A stretch of 18,209 nt of DNA from Anaerolineae bacterium (GCA_016931365.1 JAFGEY010000264.1:1-18209); one strand, 5' to 3'; positions 8,404 through 14,369 are shown, counted from the stretch's first letter. Translations and numbers: made by a program. Notes: generated by a model not told the origin, from the sequence alone.

Positions 8404-8444
8404 AATGAATAAAAAGACGCCTTGAACGATGTCAAGGCGTCTTT
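8404..8444 (-). terminator. Second intrinsic terminator in front of serA
   Basis: AAAGACGCCTTGA (8413-8425) and TCAAGGCGTCTTT (8432-8444) form a perfect 13-bp stem with a 6-nt loop. On the minus strand it is followed by TTTTTATTC, a good U-tract; on the plus strand only three T follow and they belong to the stem. It therefore stops transcription heading toward serA, 36 bp upstream of the start codon. Confidence 0.85.
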
Positions 8445-8465
8445 GCACTGACCGATTTTAGCGAC

Positions 8466-8490
8466 AAAAAAGCCCCCCGGTTGGGAGGCT
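8466..8490 (-). terminator. First intrinsic terminator (attenuator) of the serA leader
   Basis: Read on the minus strand, AGCCTCCC (8490-8483) pairs with GGGGGGCT (8478-8471) around a 4-nt loop, with one G-U wobble, and runs into TTTTTT (8471-8466). On the plus strand the same position would be a C-A mismatch, so the design fits the minus strand. Its loop-side half (8477-8487) is an exact 11-bp complement of 8529-8539, so an alternative stem would prevent terminator formation. Confidence 0.85.
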
Positions 8491-8662
8491 TGTCAATCGA
8501 CGTTTGAGCTAGATAGGGCGCTGGTTTTCTCCCAACCGGCAGTATCCCTCTGTAGTGGAGGGATAGATGCAGCAAGTCGTACCGGTGCCGGGAAAAACAC
8601 GCCAAGCGTACATGTACAATCCTTCGAACGATCCAAACAATCTGATTGATCATACCGATCTG
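8466..8662 (-). ncRNA. Structured serA leader RNA / candidate attenuator or riboswitch
   Basis: About 200 nt from the predicted start of transcription to the first terminator. In order on the minus strand: the palindrome GTACATGTAC (8617-8608); CCGGCA (8591-8586), able to pair with TGCCGG (8541-8536) and, after a TT bulge, to extend through a T-rich/GGGAGAAAA match; inside this a perfect 8-bp hairpin TATCCCTC-CACTACA-GAGGGATA (8565-8543); the antiterminator CCGGTTGGGAG (8539-8529) with CTCCCAACCGG (8487-8477); and the terminator. The three pairings exclude one another, the layout of an OFF-type switch. I find no T-box sequence (TGGNACCGCG) and none of the riboswitch cores I know. A serine-codon cluster (AGC GCC CTA TCT AGC TCA, ending in a TGA at 8493-8495) lies in the antiterminator loop, but no start with a ribosome site precedes it. 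Ligand or sensing mode unknown. Confidence 0.65.
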
Positions 8663-8668
8663 GCATCC

Positions 8669-8697
8669 AGTTTACCACAAACCTTGACACCCGTCAA
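8669..8697 (-). promoter_or_regulatory. Distal serA promoter
   Basis: TTGACG (8697-8692), a 17-bp spacer, then TAAACT (8674-8669) on the minus strand. It fits a housekeeping sigma-70-type promoter and predicts a start near 8662, giving a 5' leader of about 295 nt. Confidence 0.6.
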
Positions 8698-8723
8698 ATC
8701 TTGATCTAGAGCAAGAAGTGACG

Positions 8724-8750
8724 ATTCTATGTCTTTGTTTTACATAGAAT
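8724..8750. promoter_or_regulatory. 9-bp dyad between divergent promoters
   Basis: ATTCTATGT (8724-8732) and ACATAGAAT (8742-8750) are perfect inverted repeats with a 9-bp spacer in AT-rich DNA. The centre lies about 75-83 bp upstream of both predicted transcription starts, a usual place for an activator shared by two divergent promoters. The regulator is unknown. Confidence 0.5.
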
Positions 8751-8784
8751 GCATTCAAACTGATATATGCTTCATCCGGGTTCA

Positions 8785-8813
8785 TTGACACAGATTTGGG
8801 ATTGAGTTATAAT
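8785..8813 (+). promoter_or_regulatory. Perfect-consensus promoter of the TPR gene
   Basis: TTGACA (8785-8790), 17 bp, TATAAT (8808-8813): both hexamers match the sigma-70 consensus exactly. Transcription should begin near 8820. The in-frame ATG at 8812 overlaps the -10 box and cannot be the translation start. Confidence 0.9.
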
Positions 8814-8847
8814 GACAACAGGAAATAGAAGCGCTCCAGGAGGAAAC

Positions 8848-10458
8848 GTGAAAAAGGCGGTTCGGTGGATTATCATTGCGGCCATTCTCATCGCGGCGGG
8901 CGTGGCTGCTTATTTTAGCTATCCCTACTGGCAGCCTTTTATGCCGGGGTTTATGGCCTGGCTACAGGGTGCGTTCGGCAGTCAAGACCTGGGACAGGTT
9001 CTGTTCAGCCTGGCGCTGGTCCTGGTCGCCCTGCTCGAATTTGTGGTGGCTTTGGTGCTACGCCACCGTAGCCGTTCATTCCAACTCGAACGCGCCGAAC
9101 TGGTTTCGCTGCATACAAAAGAACTTGAACTCCAACAACAAGAAATCGCCCTGTTGAAAAAAGAAAAAGCCCAGATCGAGGCTCAATTAAACGTCCGCAA
9201 CGAAATGGTTCAACAGGAACGGTCGATTCTTCAAACCCGGCTCGAACGCCTCCAACGCGACGCGCAGATTCCTCTTCGCCTGATCGTCGACGCCGATCGC
9301 CCCAACCTCTCCTCACGCGATACCTCAAACATCGAGCAGGTGCTCAACCGGCTGGAGCGGATCGAACTGGCAATCGATGCCGCCGATCAGACGCACAGCG
9401 CAATGACTGAGGATCAGATTTCGGCCCGCGCGACCAATTGGCTGCGCCTGGGCAATGCCTATTATTATATCAATTTGCCCCTCAAAGCAATGACCTATTA
9501 CGAACGCGCGCAAGGACTGCGCACTCAAGAGGTCGCCGCATACGTGAACCGTGGGTTTGCGCTTGTCGCCCAAGACAACGTCCAGCAGGCGATTGAAGCA
9601 TTTGATCAGGCCACGCGCGTCGATGGCAACTCATCCTATGCGTATTTAGGGCGGGGCGTCGCCTACAAACGATTGGGGCGAGAAAAGCGCGCAGTCGAAG
9701 ACTATAACAAGGCGATCAAGTTGGATCCCGAATTCGCTCAAGCATATTACCATCGTGGCGTGGCATTCGAACAACAGGAACAGTACAACAAAGCACTCCA
9801 GGATTTGAGCAAAGCCATCGAACTCGCGCCCCAATATATCCTTGCCTATCTGGCGCGCGGCACGGTTAGGACAGCACTCCAGGATTACCAGTGGGCGATG
9901 GTCGATCTGAATCAAGCCATCGATCTCAACCCGGCGATGAACCAGGCCTACTATCGTCGAGGTCAGGTGCGCGCGATCCTCGGCGAACATCCGATGGCGA
10001 TCAAAGATTTTACGACCGCGATCGAACTGTCGCAAACAGATGGGCAGGTTTTTCTGGCGCGCGCCGCCTCATTTATGGCCATCGAACAACACAACAAGGC
10101 AGTCGGCGATCTGACTCAGGCCATCGAGCTGCAGGGCGATAACGCAGATCTTTACAACCGGCGGGGAGCAGCACTGATTGAACTCAAACAATATGCGCAG
10201 GCGCTCAACGATCTGACCCGAGCCATCGAATTGTCACCGGGAATGGCGATCTCGTTTGTCAACCGGGGACGGGCCTATGAAAAGATGGGGCATTACGACG
10301 AAGCACTGACCGATCTAAACGAGGCCATCGAGCTGGACCCCAGCCTGGCCTTGGCCTATTATAACCGGGGAATCATTTACGGAAGCATCGGCGAATATGA
10401 CAAAGCCACACAAAACATCAACAAGGCCATCTCGTTGGATCCATCTTTGGCCGACTGA
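8848..10458 (+). CDS. Membrane-anchored coiled-coil protein with ten TPR units
   Basis: A 536-residue protein of unknown specific role. Two hydrophobic helices (about 5-24 and 51-72) anchor it in the membrane; a charged coiled coil follows (about 78-140, rich in E, Q, K and L: LELQQQEIALLKKEKAQIEA); then residues 193-532 form ten consecutive 34-residue tetratricopeptide units of the pattern AYxxRGxAY...A...AIELDP, ending four residues before the stop. Such an array normally binds other proteins; with two close membrane helices it is probably a cytoplasmic scaffold. The GTG at 8848 has AGGAGG 4 nt upstream and lies downstream of the predicted transcription start; the ATG at 8812 does not. A small membrane protein follows after 27 bp, probably in the same transcript. 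The very strong promoter suggests high constitutive expression. Partners cannot be read from the sequence. Confidence 0.9.
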   Translation: MKKAVRWIIIAAILIAAGVAAYFSYPYWQPFMPGFMAWLQGAFGSQDLGQVLFSLALVLVALLEFVVALVLRHRSRSFQLERAELVSLHTKELELQQQEIALLKKEKAQIEAQLNVRNEMVQQERSILQTRLERLQRDAQIPLRLIVDADRPNLSSRDTSNIEQVLNRLERIELAIDAADQTHSAMTEDQISARATNWLRLGNAYYYINLPLKAMTYYERAQGLRTQEVAAYVNRGFALVAQDNVQQAIEAFDQATRVDGNSSYAYLGRGVAYKRLGREKRAVEDYNKAIKLDPEFAQAYYHRGVAFEQQEQYNKALQDLSKAIELAPQYILAYLARGTVRTALQDYQWAMVDLNQAIDLNPAMNQAYYRRGQVRAILGEHPMAIKDFTTAIELSQTDGQVFLARAASFMAIEQHNKAVGDLTQAIELQGDNADLYNRRGAALIELKQYAQALNDLTRAIELSPGMAISFVNRGRAYEKMGHYDEALTDLNEAIELDPSLALAYYNRGIIYGSIGEYDKATQNINKAISLDPSLAD

Positions 10459-10485
10459 GATATCTGCCTGAATGGAGGAAAGCGC

Positions 10486-10725
10486 ATGGCCAAGAGCGCC
10501 TCTGGCAAAGATTTACTCGACACAATTTCACACTTTTTAGCCCATAACAAAGGACTGCCCGTTTTTTTGGGCGTTGGACTGGCCCTGCTTGGTCTGATCC
10601 TGAACTGCATTCCCAATCTATACGGTGAGCCCGGTTTCTGGGGCTGGATGGCCCGTAGTGATGTACTACTTCACCTGGGCGTCATCATCGGTTTATTGGG
10701 CATCCTGCTCGGCGATGCACTTTAA
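10486..10725 (+). CDS. Small two-helix membrane protein
   Basis: A 79-residue protein I do not recognise. Two hydrophobic segments (about 26-45, LPVFLGVGLALLGLILNCIP, and 60-78, VLLHLGVIIGLLGILLGDAL) are joined by a short loop with Gly, Pro and Trp (GEPGFWGWMARSD). The N-terminal 25 residues are polar and helical. The ATG has a GGAGG site 7 nt upstream. It lies 27 bp behind the TPR gene and is closed by a strong hairpin, so the two very likely form one transcript; it may assist the membrane-bound TPR protein, but this is inference from position alone. Confidence 0.8.
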   Translation: MAKSASGKDLLDTISHFLAHNKGLPVFLGVGLALLGLILNCIPNLYGEPGFWGWMARSDVLLHLGVIIGLLGILLGDAL

Positions 10726-10750
10726 TGCCCCTCAACCTCATCTATACAAC

Positions 10751-10786
10751 AAGACAGTGCCCACGGTTTACCGTGGGCACTGTCTT
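10751..10786. terminator. Strong hairpin terminator after the TPR operon
   Basis: AAGACAGTGCCCACGG (10751-10766) and CCGTGGGCACTGTCTT (10771-10786) pair perfectly over 16 bp with a 4-nt loop (TTTA), 25 bp after the stop. Only two T close the stem, so termination may be weak or the hairpin may mainly protect the mRNA end. Confidence 0.7.
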
Positions 10787-10907
10787 CGTGGTGATGGGCT
10801 GGTATGCAAACATCGCCCACCGCAAGACGCCCGATCGCCAGAGACTCGCCTATCGATCCTGATGCGATGGCCGAGAGAACAACTGTTTCAAGGATTCAAC
10901 CGCTAGA

Positions 10908-11132
10908 TCAACTCCCTCGACCGGAGCGCTCGCCAATCCACTTTTCGAGCAAGTCGCGCTTTACGCGCCACTGACGTCCCACCTTGAACGCAGGCAGTTC
11001 GCCCTCGCGAGCCAGACGGCGAACGGTCAATTCATGGAGTTTCAGATACTTGGCCACTTGGGCAATGGTGAGCATATCGTTTTCATTCGCGTCAGATCCT
11101 GTCCCTGCTGGAATTCTAGCTTCTTCTGGCAT
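10908..11132 (-). CDS. Small excisionase-type helix-turn-helix DNA-binding protein
   Basis: A 74-residue protein with a MerR/excisionase-like winged HTH (HTH_17 type): MLTIAQVAKYLKLHELTVRRLAREGELPAFKVGRQWRVKRDLLEKWI, residues 20-66. LTIAQVAKYLKLHELTVRRL is the helix-turn-helix and FKVGRQWRVKR the wing. The first 19 residues are polar and probably disordered. The ATG at 11132 has AAGGAG about 8 nt upstream; starting at the internal Met 20 would lose this site. Such proteins are often single-domain transcription factors rather than phage excisionases; no integrase or attachment site is near, so I favour a regulator. It is divergent to the M23 gene, with an inverted repeat between them. Confidence 0.85.
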   Translation of the reverse strand: MPEEARIPAGTGSDANENDMLTIAQVAKYLKLHELTVRRLAREGELPAFKVGRQWRVKRDLLEKWIGERSGRGS

Positions 11133-11196
11133 TGTTTTTCTCCTTTTGAAACACAGTTATGAGTGACCCGGTTGTCGCTGATGATAAAAGTTGAAC

Positions 11197-11258
11197 TCGC
11201 TCAAGACCTGCATAGAAACCTGGCATGTCTTGGAATCGAACACAACAATCTTGAGCGA
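11197..11258. repeat. Inverted repeats in the HTH-M23 divergent gap
   Basis: TCGCTCAAGA (11197-11206) and TCTTGAGCGA (11249-11258) are a perfect 10-bp inverted repeat. Nested in it, CAAGACCTGC (11202-11211) and GCATGTCTTG (11223-11232) match with one mismatch. The region could be an operator for the neighbouring HTH protein or an mRNA leader structure. Confidence 0.35.
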
Positions 11259-11259
11259 T

Positions 11260-11287
11260 TTGAAGCCTAAACATGAGATATTATACC
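11260..11287 (+). promoter_or_regulatory. Possible promoter of the M23 gene
   Basis: TTGAAG (11260-11265), 16 bp, TATACC (11282-11287), each 4 of 6 to consensus, about 20 bp before the start codon. Low confidence. Confidence 0.3.
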
Positions 11288-11312
11288 ACAATATGTTCAA
11301 AAAGAAAACTTG

Positions 11313-12290
11313 ATGAGCAACGGACACTGTAAACAAATCTTGATCTGGTGTCTTGTCGTCTGGCTCAGTGCGACGGGTTCGATTCACACCATTGCTGCAC
11401 CCAATGCCCCTCTGCCACAGCACATACCGTTCGTCCCAAACAAGACAGCCTGCGCACCTGGATGGATACGCCCCGTCGGCTCAACACCAGCCGTCGGCTC
11501 AACCGCCACCAACAACACAGCGCAGAGCAGCCAGCCCGATCGTTTCTACCCCTATGGTTCGACCGGGCAAGGTCAGTACCCGGTACATCATGGCGTTGAG
11601 TTTGTCAGTCCCGTTGGAACGCCCGTTTGGGCCGTCGCCAATGGCACGGTCGTGGTTGCTGGAACGGATCGCCTGACCTCCTGGGGCCCCTTTGAGGAAT
11701 ATTACGGGCAGCTCATCGTTCTCGAACTGGACGAGCGCTGCGACGATCGACCCGTTTACGCACTCTATGGTCACCTGGCAAAAATCCAGGTTCGACTCGG
11801 ACAGCGCGTCGGTCAAGGTGAGGTCATCGGGCAAGTGGGAATGAGCGGCATCGCCATCGGGCCGCACCTGCACTTTGAGGTTCGCGTGGGCAGTAATGCA
11901 TTCGATCACACGCAAAATCCCGAACTATGGTTTGCGCCACTGCCGGGTTACGGTTCGCTTGTGGGCCGTGTTATCGATGCAGATCAGCATTGGCTCGAAG
12001 GGCAGTTGATCACCATCCATCGCGGTGAACAGCCGGAGCGATACTGGCGCGAAGCATGGACCTATATCGATATGCACGACGAACACCTGAATTCCGACGA
12101 ACGCTGGCTCGAAAATTGGGCGGTGGGCGACGTGCCTGCTGGCGACTATGTTTTGCGGCTGAGAGTCAACGGCAGGCTATACACCCATCAAGCCCGTGTG
12201 GCCGATGGGCAAACCACGTTCGTACAGTTCATCGTGCTCGCCAAAAACTTGCCAAAACAAGGGCCAAACGGTATAATGCTATCACCGTAG
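11313..12290 (+). CDS. Secreted M23-family metallopeptidase
   Basis: By family a zinc endopeptidase that cuts peptidoglycan cross-links or acts as a cell-wall remodelling factor outside the membrane. The 325 residues start with a signal peptide (ILIWCLVVWLSATGSIHTIAA), then a Ser/Thr/Pro-rich linker with a short tandem repeat, then the LASF fold: HHGVEFVSPVGTPVWA (H93 and E96 as first zinc pair), YGHLAKI, and GIAIGPHLHFEV (H185, H187). The usual zinc Asp (HxGxD) is Glu here. From about residue 214 a beta-rich domain of about 110 residues follows (YGSLVGRVIDAD... GDYVLRLRVNGR), similar in style to carboxypeptidase-regulatory beta-sandwiches. The ATG at 11313 directly follows a possible TTG at 11310; the ribosome site is weak. 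The 3' end carries the promoter of the tRNA gene that begins 2 bp after the stop. Confidence 0.88.
   Translation: MSNGHCKQILIWCLVVWLSATGSIHTIAAPNAPLPQHIPFVPNKTACAPGWIRPVGSTPAVGSTATNNTAQSSQPDRFYPYGSTGQGQYPVHHGVEFVSPVGTPVWAVANGTVVVAGTDRLTSWGPFEEYYGQLIVLELDERCDDRPVYALYGHLAKIQVRLGQRVGQGEVIGQVGMSGIAIGPHLHFEVRVGSNAFDHTQNPELWFAPLPGYGSLVGRVIDADQHWLEGQLITIHRGEQPERYWREAWTYIDMHDEHLNSDERWLENWAVGDVPAGDYVLRLRVNGRLYTHQARVADGQTTFVQFIVLAKNLPKQGPNGIMLSP
12249..12277 (+). promoter_or_regulatory. tRNA-Leu promoter inside the M23 gene
   Basis: TTGCCA (12249-12254), 17 bp, TATAAT (12272-12277), giving a start near 12284, 8 nt before the mature tRNA. It lies completely inside the last 14 codons of the M23 gene. 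Confidence 0.75.
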
Positions 12291-12291
12291 C

Positions 12292-12373
12292 GGGGAAGTG
12301 TCGGAATTGGCAGACGAGCGTGACTTAGGATCACGTGGAGAAATCCGTACGGGTTCAACTCCCGTCTTCCCCA
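12292..12373 (+). tRNA. tRNA-Leu (anticodon TAG)
   Basis: Class II tRNA of 82 nt. Acceptor GGGGAAG (12292-12298) pairs with CTTCCCC (12366-12372), discriminator A at 12373. The D arm contains GAATTGGCAGAC, typical of tRNA-Leu; the anticodon stem CGTGA/TCACG encloses CTTAGGA with anticodon TAG; a long variable arm (GGA-GAAA-TCC) follows; the T arm is ACGGG-TTCAACT-CCCGT. CCA is not encoded. It reads CUN leucine codons, CUA best. Confidence 0.96.
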
Positions 12374-12376
12374 TAT

Positions 12377-12414
12377 AAAAAAGAGGAGGCTTGATGCCCT
12401 CCTCTTTTTTGTTT
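12377..12414. terminator. Bidirectional intrinsic terminator
   Basis: AAAAAAGAGGAGG (12377-12389) and CCTCCTCTTTTTT (12398-12410) flank an 8-nt loop, with T-runs on both strands. It ends the plus-strand tRNA transcript and the minus-strand sensor kinase gene, which stops 15 bp away. Confidence 0.9.
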
Positions 12415-12429
12415 TATCCAGCCGACGGA

Positions 12430-13788
12430 TCATTTTTCATCAATCAACGGGCCAGTGCCTTTTTTGCGCGCTTGAGAATCAGGCTCGATTGGGGGCAATT
12501 CGCTCGGCCAAAGCAATGGCCCCGTCCCTTTGCGACGCCCTACCGCCTCGATGGTTTGATTCGTCGGCTTTTTGGCCACCGGTTGAGCGCCCCTGGGATG
12601 CCCGGCCTCGGGCTGCAAAGGCACGATGAGAGAAACCAGCGTCCCCCGGCCGGGTGTTGATTCGAGCGAATACTTGGCCCCAAGCAACTCGGCTCGCTCA
12701 CTCATATTCAGCAACCCCAAACTGCCTCGATTGCCATAGCCTCTCTGTGTCTCGGCCACATTAAAGCCGCGCCCGTTGTCGCGCACGGCCACGATCAGGT
12801 CCTTGCTGCGCTTTTCGACAATGATCCACGTGTCTTTGGCCTTGGAATGTTTTTTGATGTTGACCACGGCCTCGCGAATGATCGCAAAACACAATTCCTC
12901 AATCTTGGATGGCAAACGCTCGTCGCCGAGGTTGCGCACCTCCAGATGCACGTTGAGGCCGTCGATGGCGATCAACCGCTCAGTGTACGTCTCCAACGCA
13001 GCGCGAAGCCCTTGCGATTCTAGAACGAGCGGGCGCAGTTCAAACATTGTATTGCGCACCTGGGCCAGCGTACGCTGCGCAGTTTCGCGCAACTTTTCCA
13101 GTTCTTCCGGCACTTTGGCCGGATCGTGCTGGTACAGCTTGTTGATAAAGTCAACATCCATAATGATTGCCGCCAGCGTCTGCGCGGGGCCGTCATGCAA
13201 ATCTCGGGCCAACTTTTTGCGCTCCTGATCTTCGATGGCGATGATACGGTTTTTATCGGCCTCAAGCTCCTGGTACAAACGCGCATTGATGATCGAAGTG
13301 GTCGCTTGAGCAGCCAACGACATCAGAATGTCCCGATCCAGGTCATCGAACTGCTCTCCGGAAAGCTTGTTGATCACCTGAATGACGCCGATCTTTTCCG
13401 TGGCATTCATCAGCGGCACGGTAAGCAGGGACTGGGTGACAAAGTCGGTATCGTGATCCACTTCTGGGTTAAAGCGATTGTCTTTGGTCACATCACCCGA
13501 AATCACCGGTTCACAGTTGGTGAATACCCACCCGGCGATACCCTTGTTCGAAGCCATCCGATAATTCAGCAGATCGGGGTTCTGGGTGACGACAAAGACC
13601 AGTTCGTCGGCCTTTTCATCCCACAATAACAAGGAGCCCTGGGTTGCGTCGAGCACCTCAATAGCCGAGTCGAGGATTTTGTGTAGCAACTTTTTGGCGT
13701 CCAGTTCCGAGGTCAACTCTTGGGCAATCGTCTGCACGGTCTGCAACGCTGCCAATTGTCGACGGATATGCGTTTGATCGTTGGTCAT
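12430..13788 (-). CDS. GAF-domain sensor histidine kinase (HisKA_3/NarL type)
   Basis: Cytoplasmic sensor kinase of 452 residues; no membrane helix is seen. A GAF domain spans about 28-172 (ILDSAIEVLDATQGSLLLWDE... LLTVPLMNATEKIGVIQVINK), followed by the dimerisation/phosphoacceptor helix with ERKKLARDLHDGPAQTLAAI (His198) and an HATPase domain with REAVVNIKKHSKA (N box), VRDNGRGFN (D/G1 box) and GSLGLLNMSERAELLGA. Such kinases pass phosphate to LuxR/NarL-type response regulators; none lies in the window, so this is an orphan. The tail after residue 385 is Pro- and basic-rich and ends with two copies of [RK]KGTGPL (418-425 and 441-448) not belonging to the kinase fold. The ATG has a TGGAG site and a good -10 box upstream. 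The signal sensed by GAF is unknown. Confidence 0.92.
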   Translation of the reverse strand: MTNDQTHIRRQLAALQTVQTIAQELTSELDAKKLLHKILDSAIEVLDATQGSLLLWDEKADELVFVVTQNPDLLNYRMASNKGIAGWVFTNCEPVISGDVTKDNRFNPEVDHDTDFVTQSLLTVPLMNATEKIGVIQVINKLSGEQFDDLDRDILMSLAAQATTSIINARLYQELEADKNRIIAIEDQERKKLARDLHDGPAQTLAAIIMDVDFINKLYQHDPAKVPEELEKLRETAQRTLAQVRNTMFELRPLVLESQGLRAALETYTERLIAIDGLNVHLEVRNLGDERLPSKIEELCFAIIREAVVNIKKHSKAKDTWIIVEKRSKDLIVAVRDNGRGFNVAETQRGYGNRGSLGLLNMSERAELLGAKYSLESTPGRGTLVSLIVPLQPEAGHPRGAQPVAKKPTNQTIEAVGRRKGTGPLLWPSELPPIEPDSQARKKGTGPLIDEK

Positions 13789-13818
13789 AGCACACTCCAG
13801 TTTTTATGCTCGCAAGGC

Positions 13819-13847
13819 ATTATATCACCTTTTGGACAGCTTGGCTA
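13819..13847 (-). promoter_or_regulatory. Promoter of the sensor kinase gene
   Basis: On the minus strand TAGCCA (13847-13842), 17 bp, TATAAT (13824-13819). The -10 is perfect and the -35 matches 4 of 6. The predicted start is about 24 bp before the ATG. Confidence 0.55.
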
Positions 13848-13858
13848 GTACTCAAGTC

Positions 13859-14297
13859 CTATTTCGCGAGACGATTTTGCAGCATATTTTTTTTGAAAAT
13901 CGGGGGAGGTGTAAACTGGGAGTCTAAATGCTCACCGTGCAGGATCAACCGCGCCGGTGAATCGAGGGCCACCCGCTGGATGATCTGAGCCTGCGCGTCG
14001 AGCACGCCCAGCAGGTGAGCGATCAGGTCGGGGTAATCGCGCATAAACAGATAAGCCTGCCTACTGGTCATAGGCAGGCACAATCTCGGTGTGCTGCACC
14101 AAGTATTCGACCACGGCGCAGTCGCCCGTCCCTAGCATCCGCTCGATTTCGCGCAAGGTGTGGCCCTGAAACCGTTCGGGCAGCGTGCCTTGCCGTTGAT
14201 GAGCATCATACCAGGTCTGGAGGCGCGGCATCCAGGGAATGGCATCCGGGCTTGTACCGTCCAGAATGGCCGACAAGCGTGCTCGATTCGTGCTCAT
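13859..14297 (-). pseudogene. Broken uroporphyrinogen decarboxylase-family (URO-D/methyltransferase-like) gene
   Basis: Two minus-strand frames together resemble the start and a late part of one URO-D family protein (family length about 340-380 residues). The first (14297-14061, 78 residues) has the typical N-terminus: RARLSAILDGTSPDAIPWMP, LQTWYDAHQRQGTLPERF and EYLVQHTEIVPAY. The second (up to 13859) has RDYPDLIAHLLGVLDAQAQI and the late motif LDSQFTPPPIFKKNML. About 150-200 middle residues are missing, the frame changes, and the C-terminus after the A8 run is lost. The join lies in a perfect 9-bp inverted repeat (14055-14063/14071-14079) around a stop codon. The URO-D superfamily includes both heme-pathway decarboxylases and corrinoid methyltransferases; the HTEIVPAY style suggests the latter. 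This is a deletion remnant, not a working enzyme. Confidence 0.7.
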
Positions 14298-14369
14298 TGG
14301 GCATCCCCCCTGTCGCAGGTCGACTAAACATCGGCGATGCCCCTATTATATCATGAAATGAGCATCAAG

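Noticed and set aside
7250..8425. 391-codon plus-strand frame opposite serA
   Set aside because: Antisense shadow of serA; no motif, and it would run through the second serA terminator.
8538..8597. T-box, SAM, glycine or ZTP riboswitch upstream of serA
   Set aside because: I looked for TGGNACCGCG and for the conserved cores of these classes and did not find them; only short CCGG-rich matches occur.
8493..8690. Serine-rich leader peptide ending SALSSSNVD before the serA terminator
   Set aside because: The codon cluster is real, but the only in-frame starts (GTG 8690, ATG 8666) lie at or upstream of the predicted transcription start and none has a ribosome site. Kept as a rival idea only, not as a gene.
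8812..8847. Longer start of the TPR protein at ATG 8812
   Set aside because: The ATG overlaps the -10 box and lies upstream of the expected transcript start; GTG 8848 has AGGAGG.
10771..10907. Small gene between the TPR operon hairpin and the HTH gene
   Set aside because: About 120 bp behind the hairpin with no start preceded by a ribosome site and no protein-like frame.
12292..12373. tRNA-Leu as an integration site for a mobile element
   Set aside because: No integrase and no repeat of the tRNA 3' end was found in the window; the nearby HTH protein alone is not enough.
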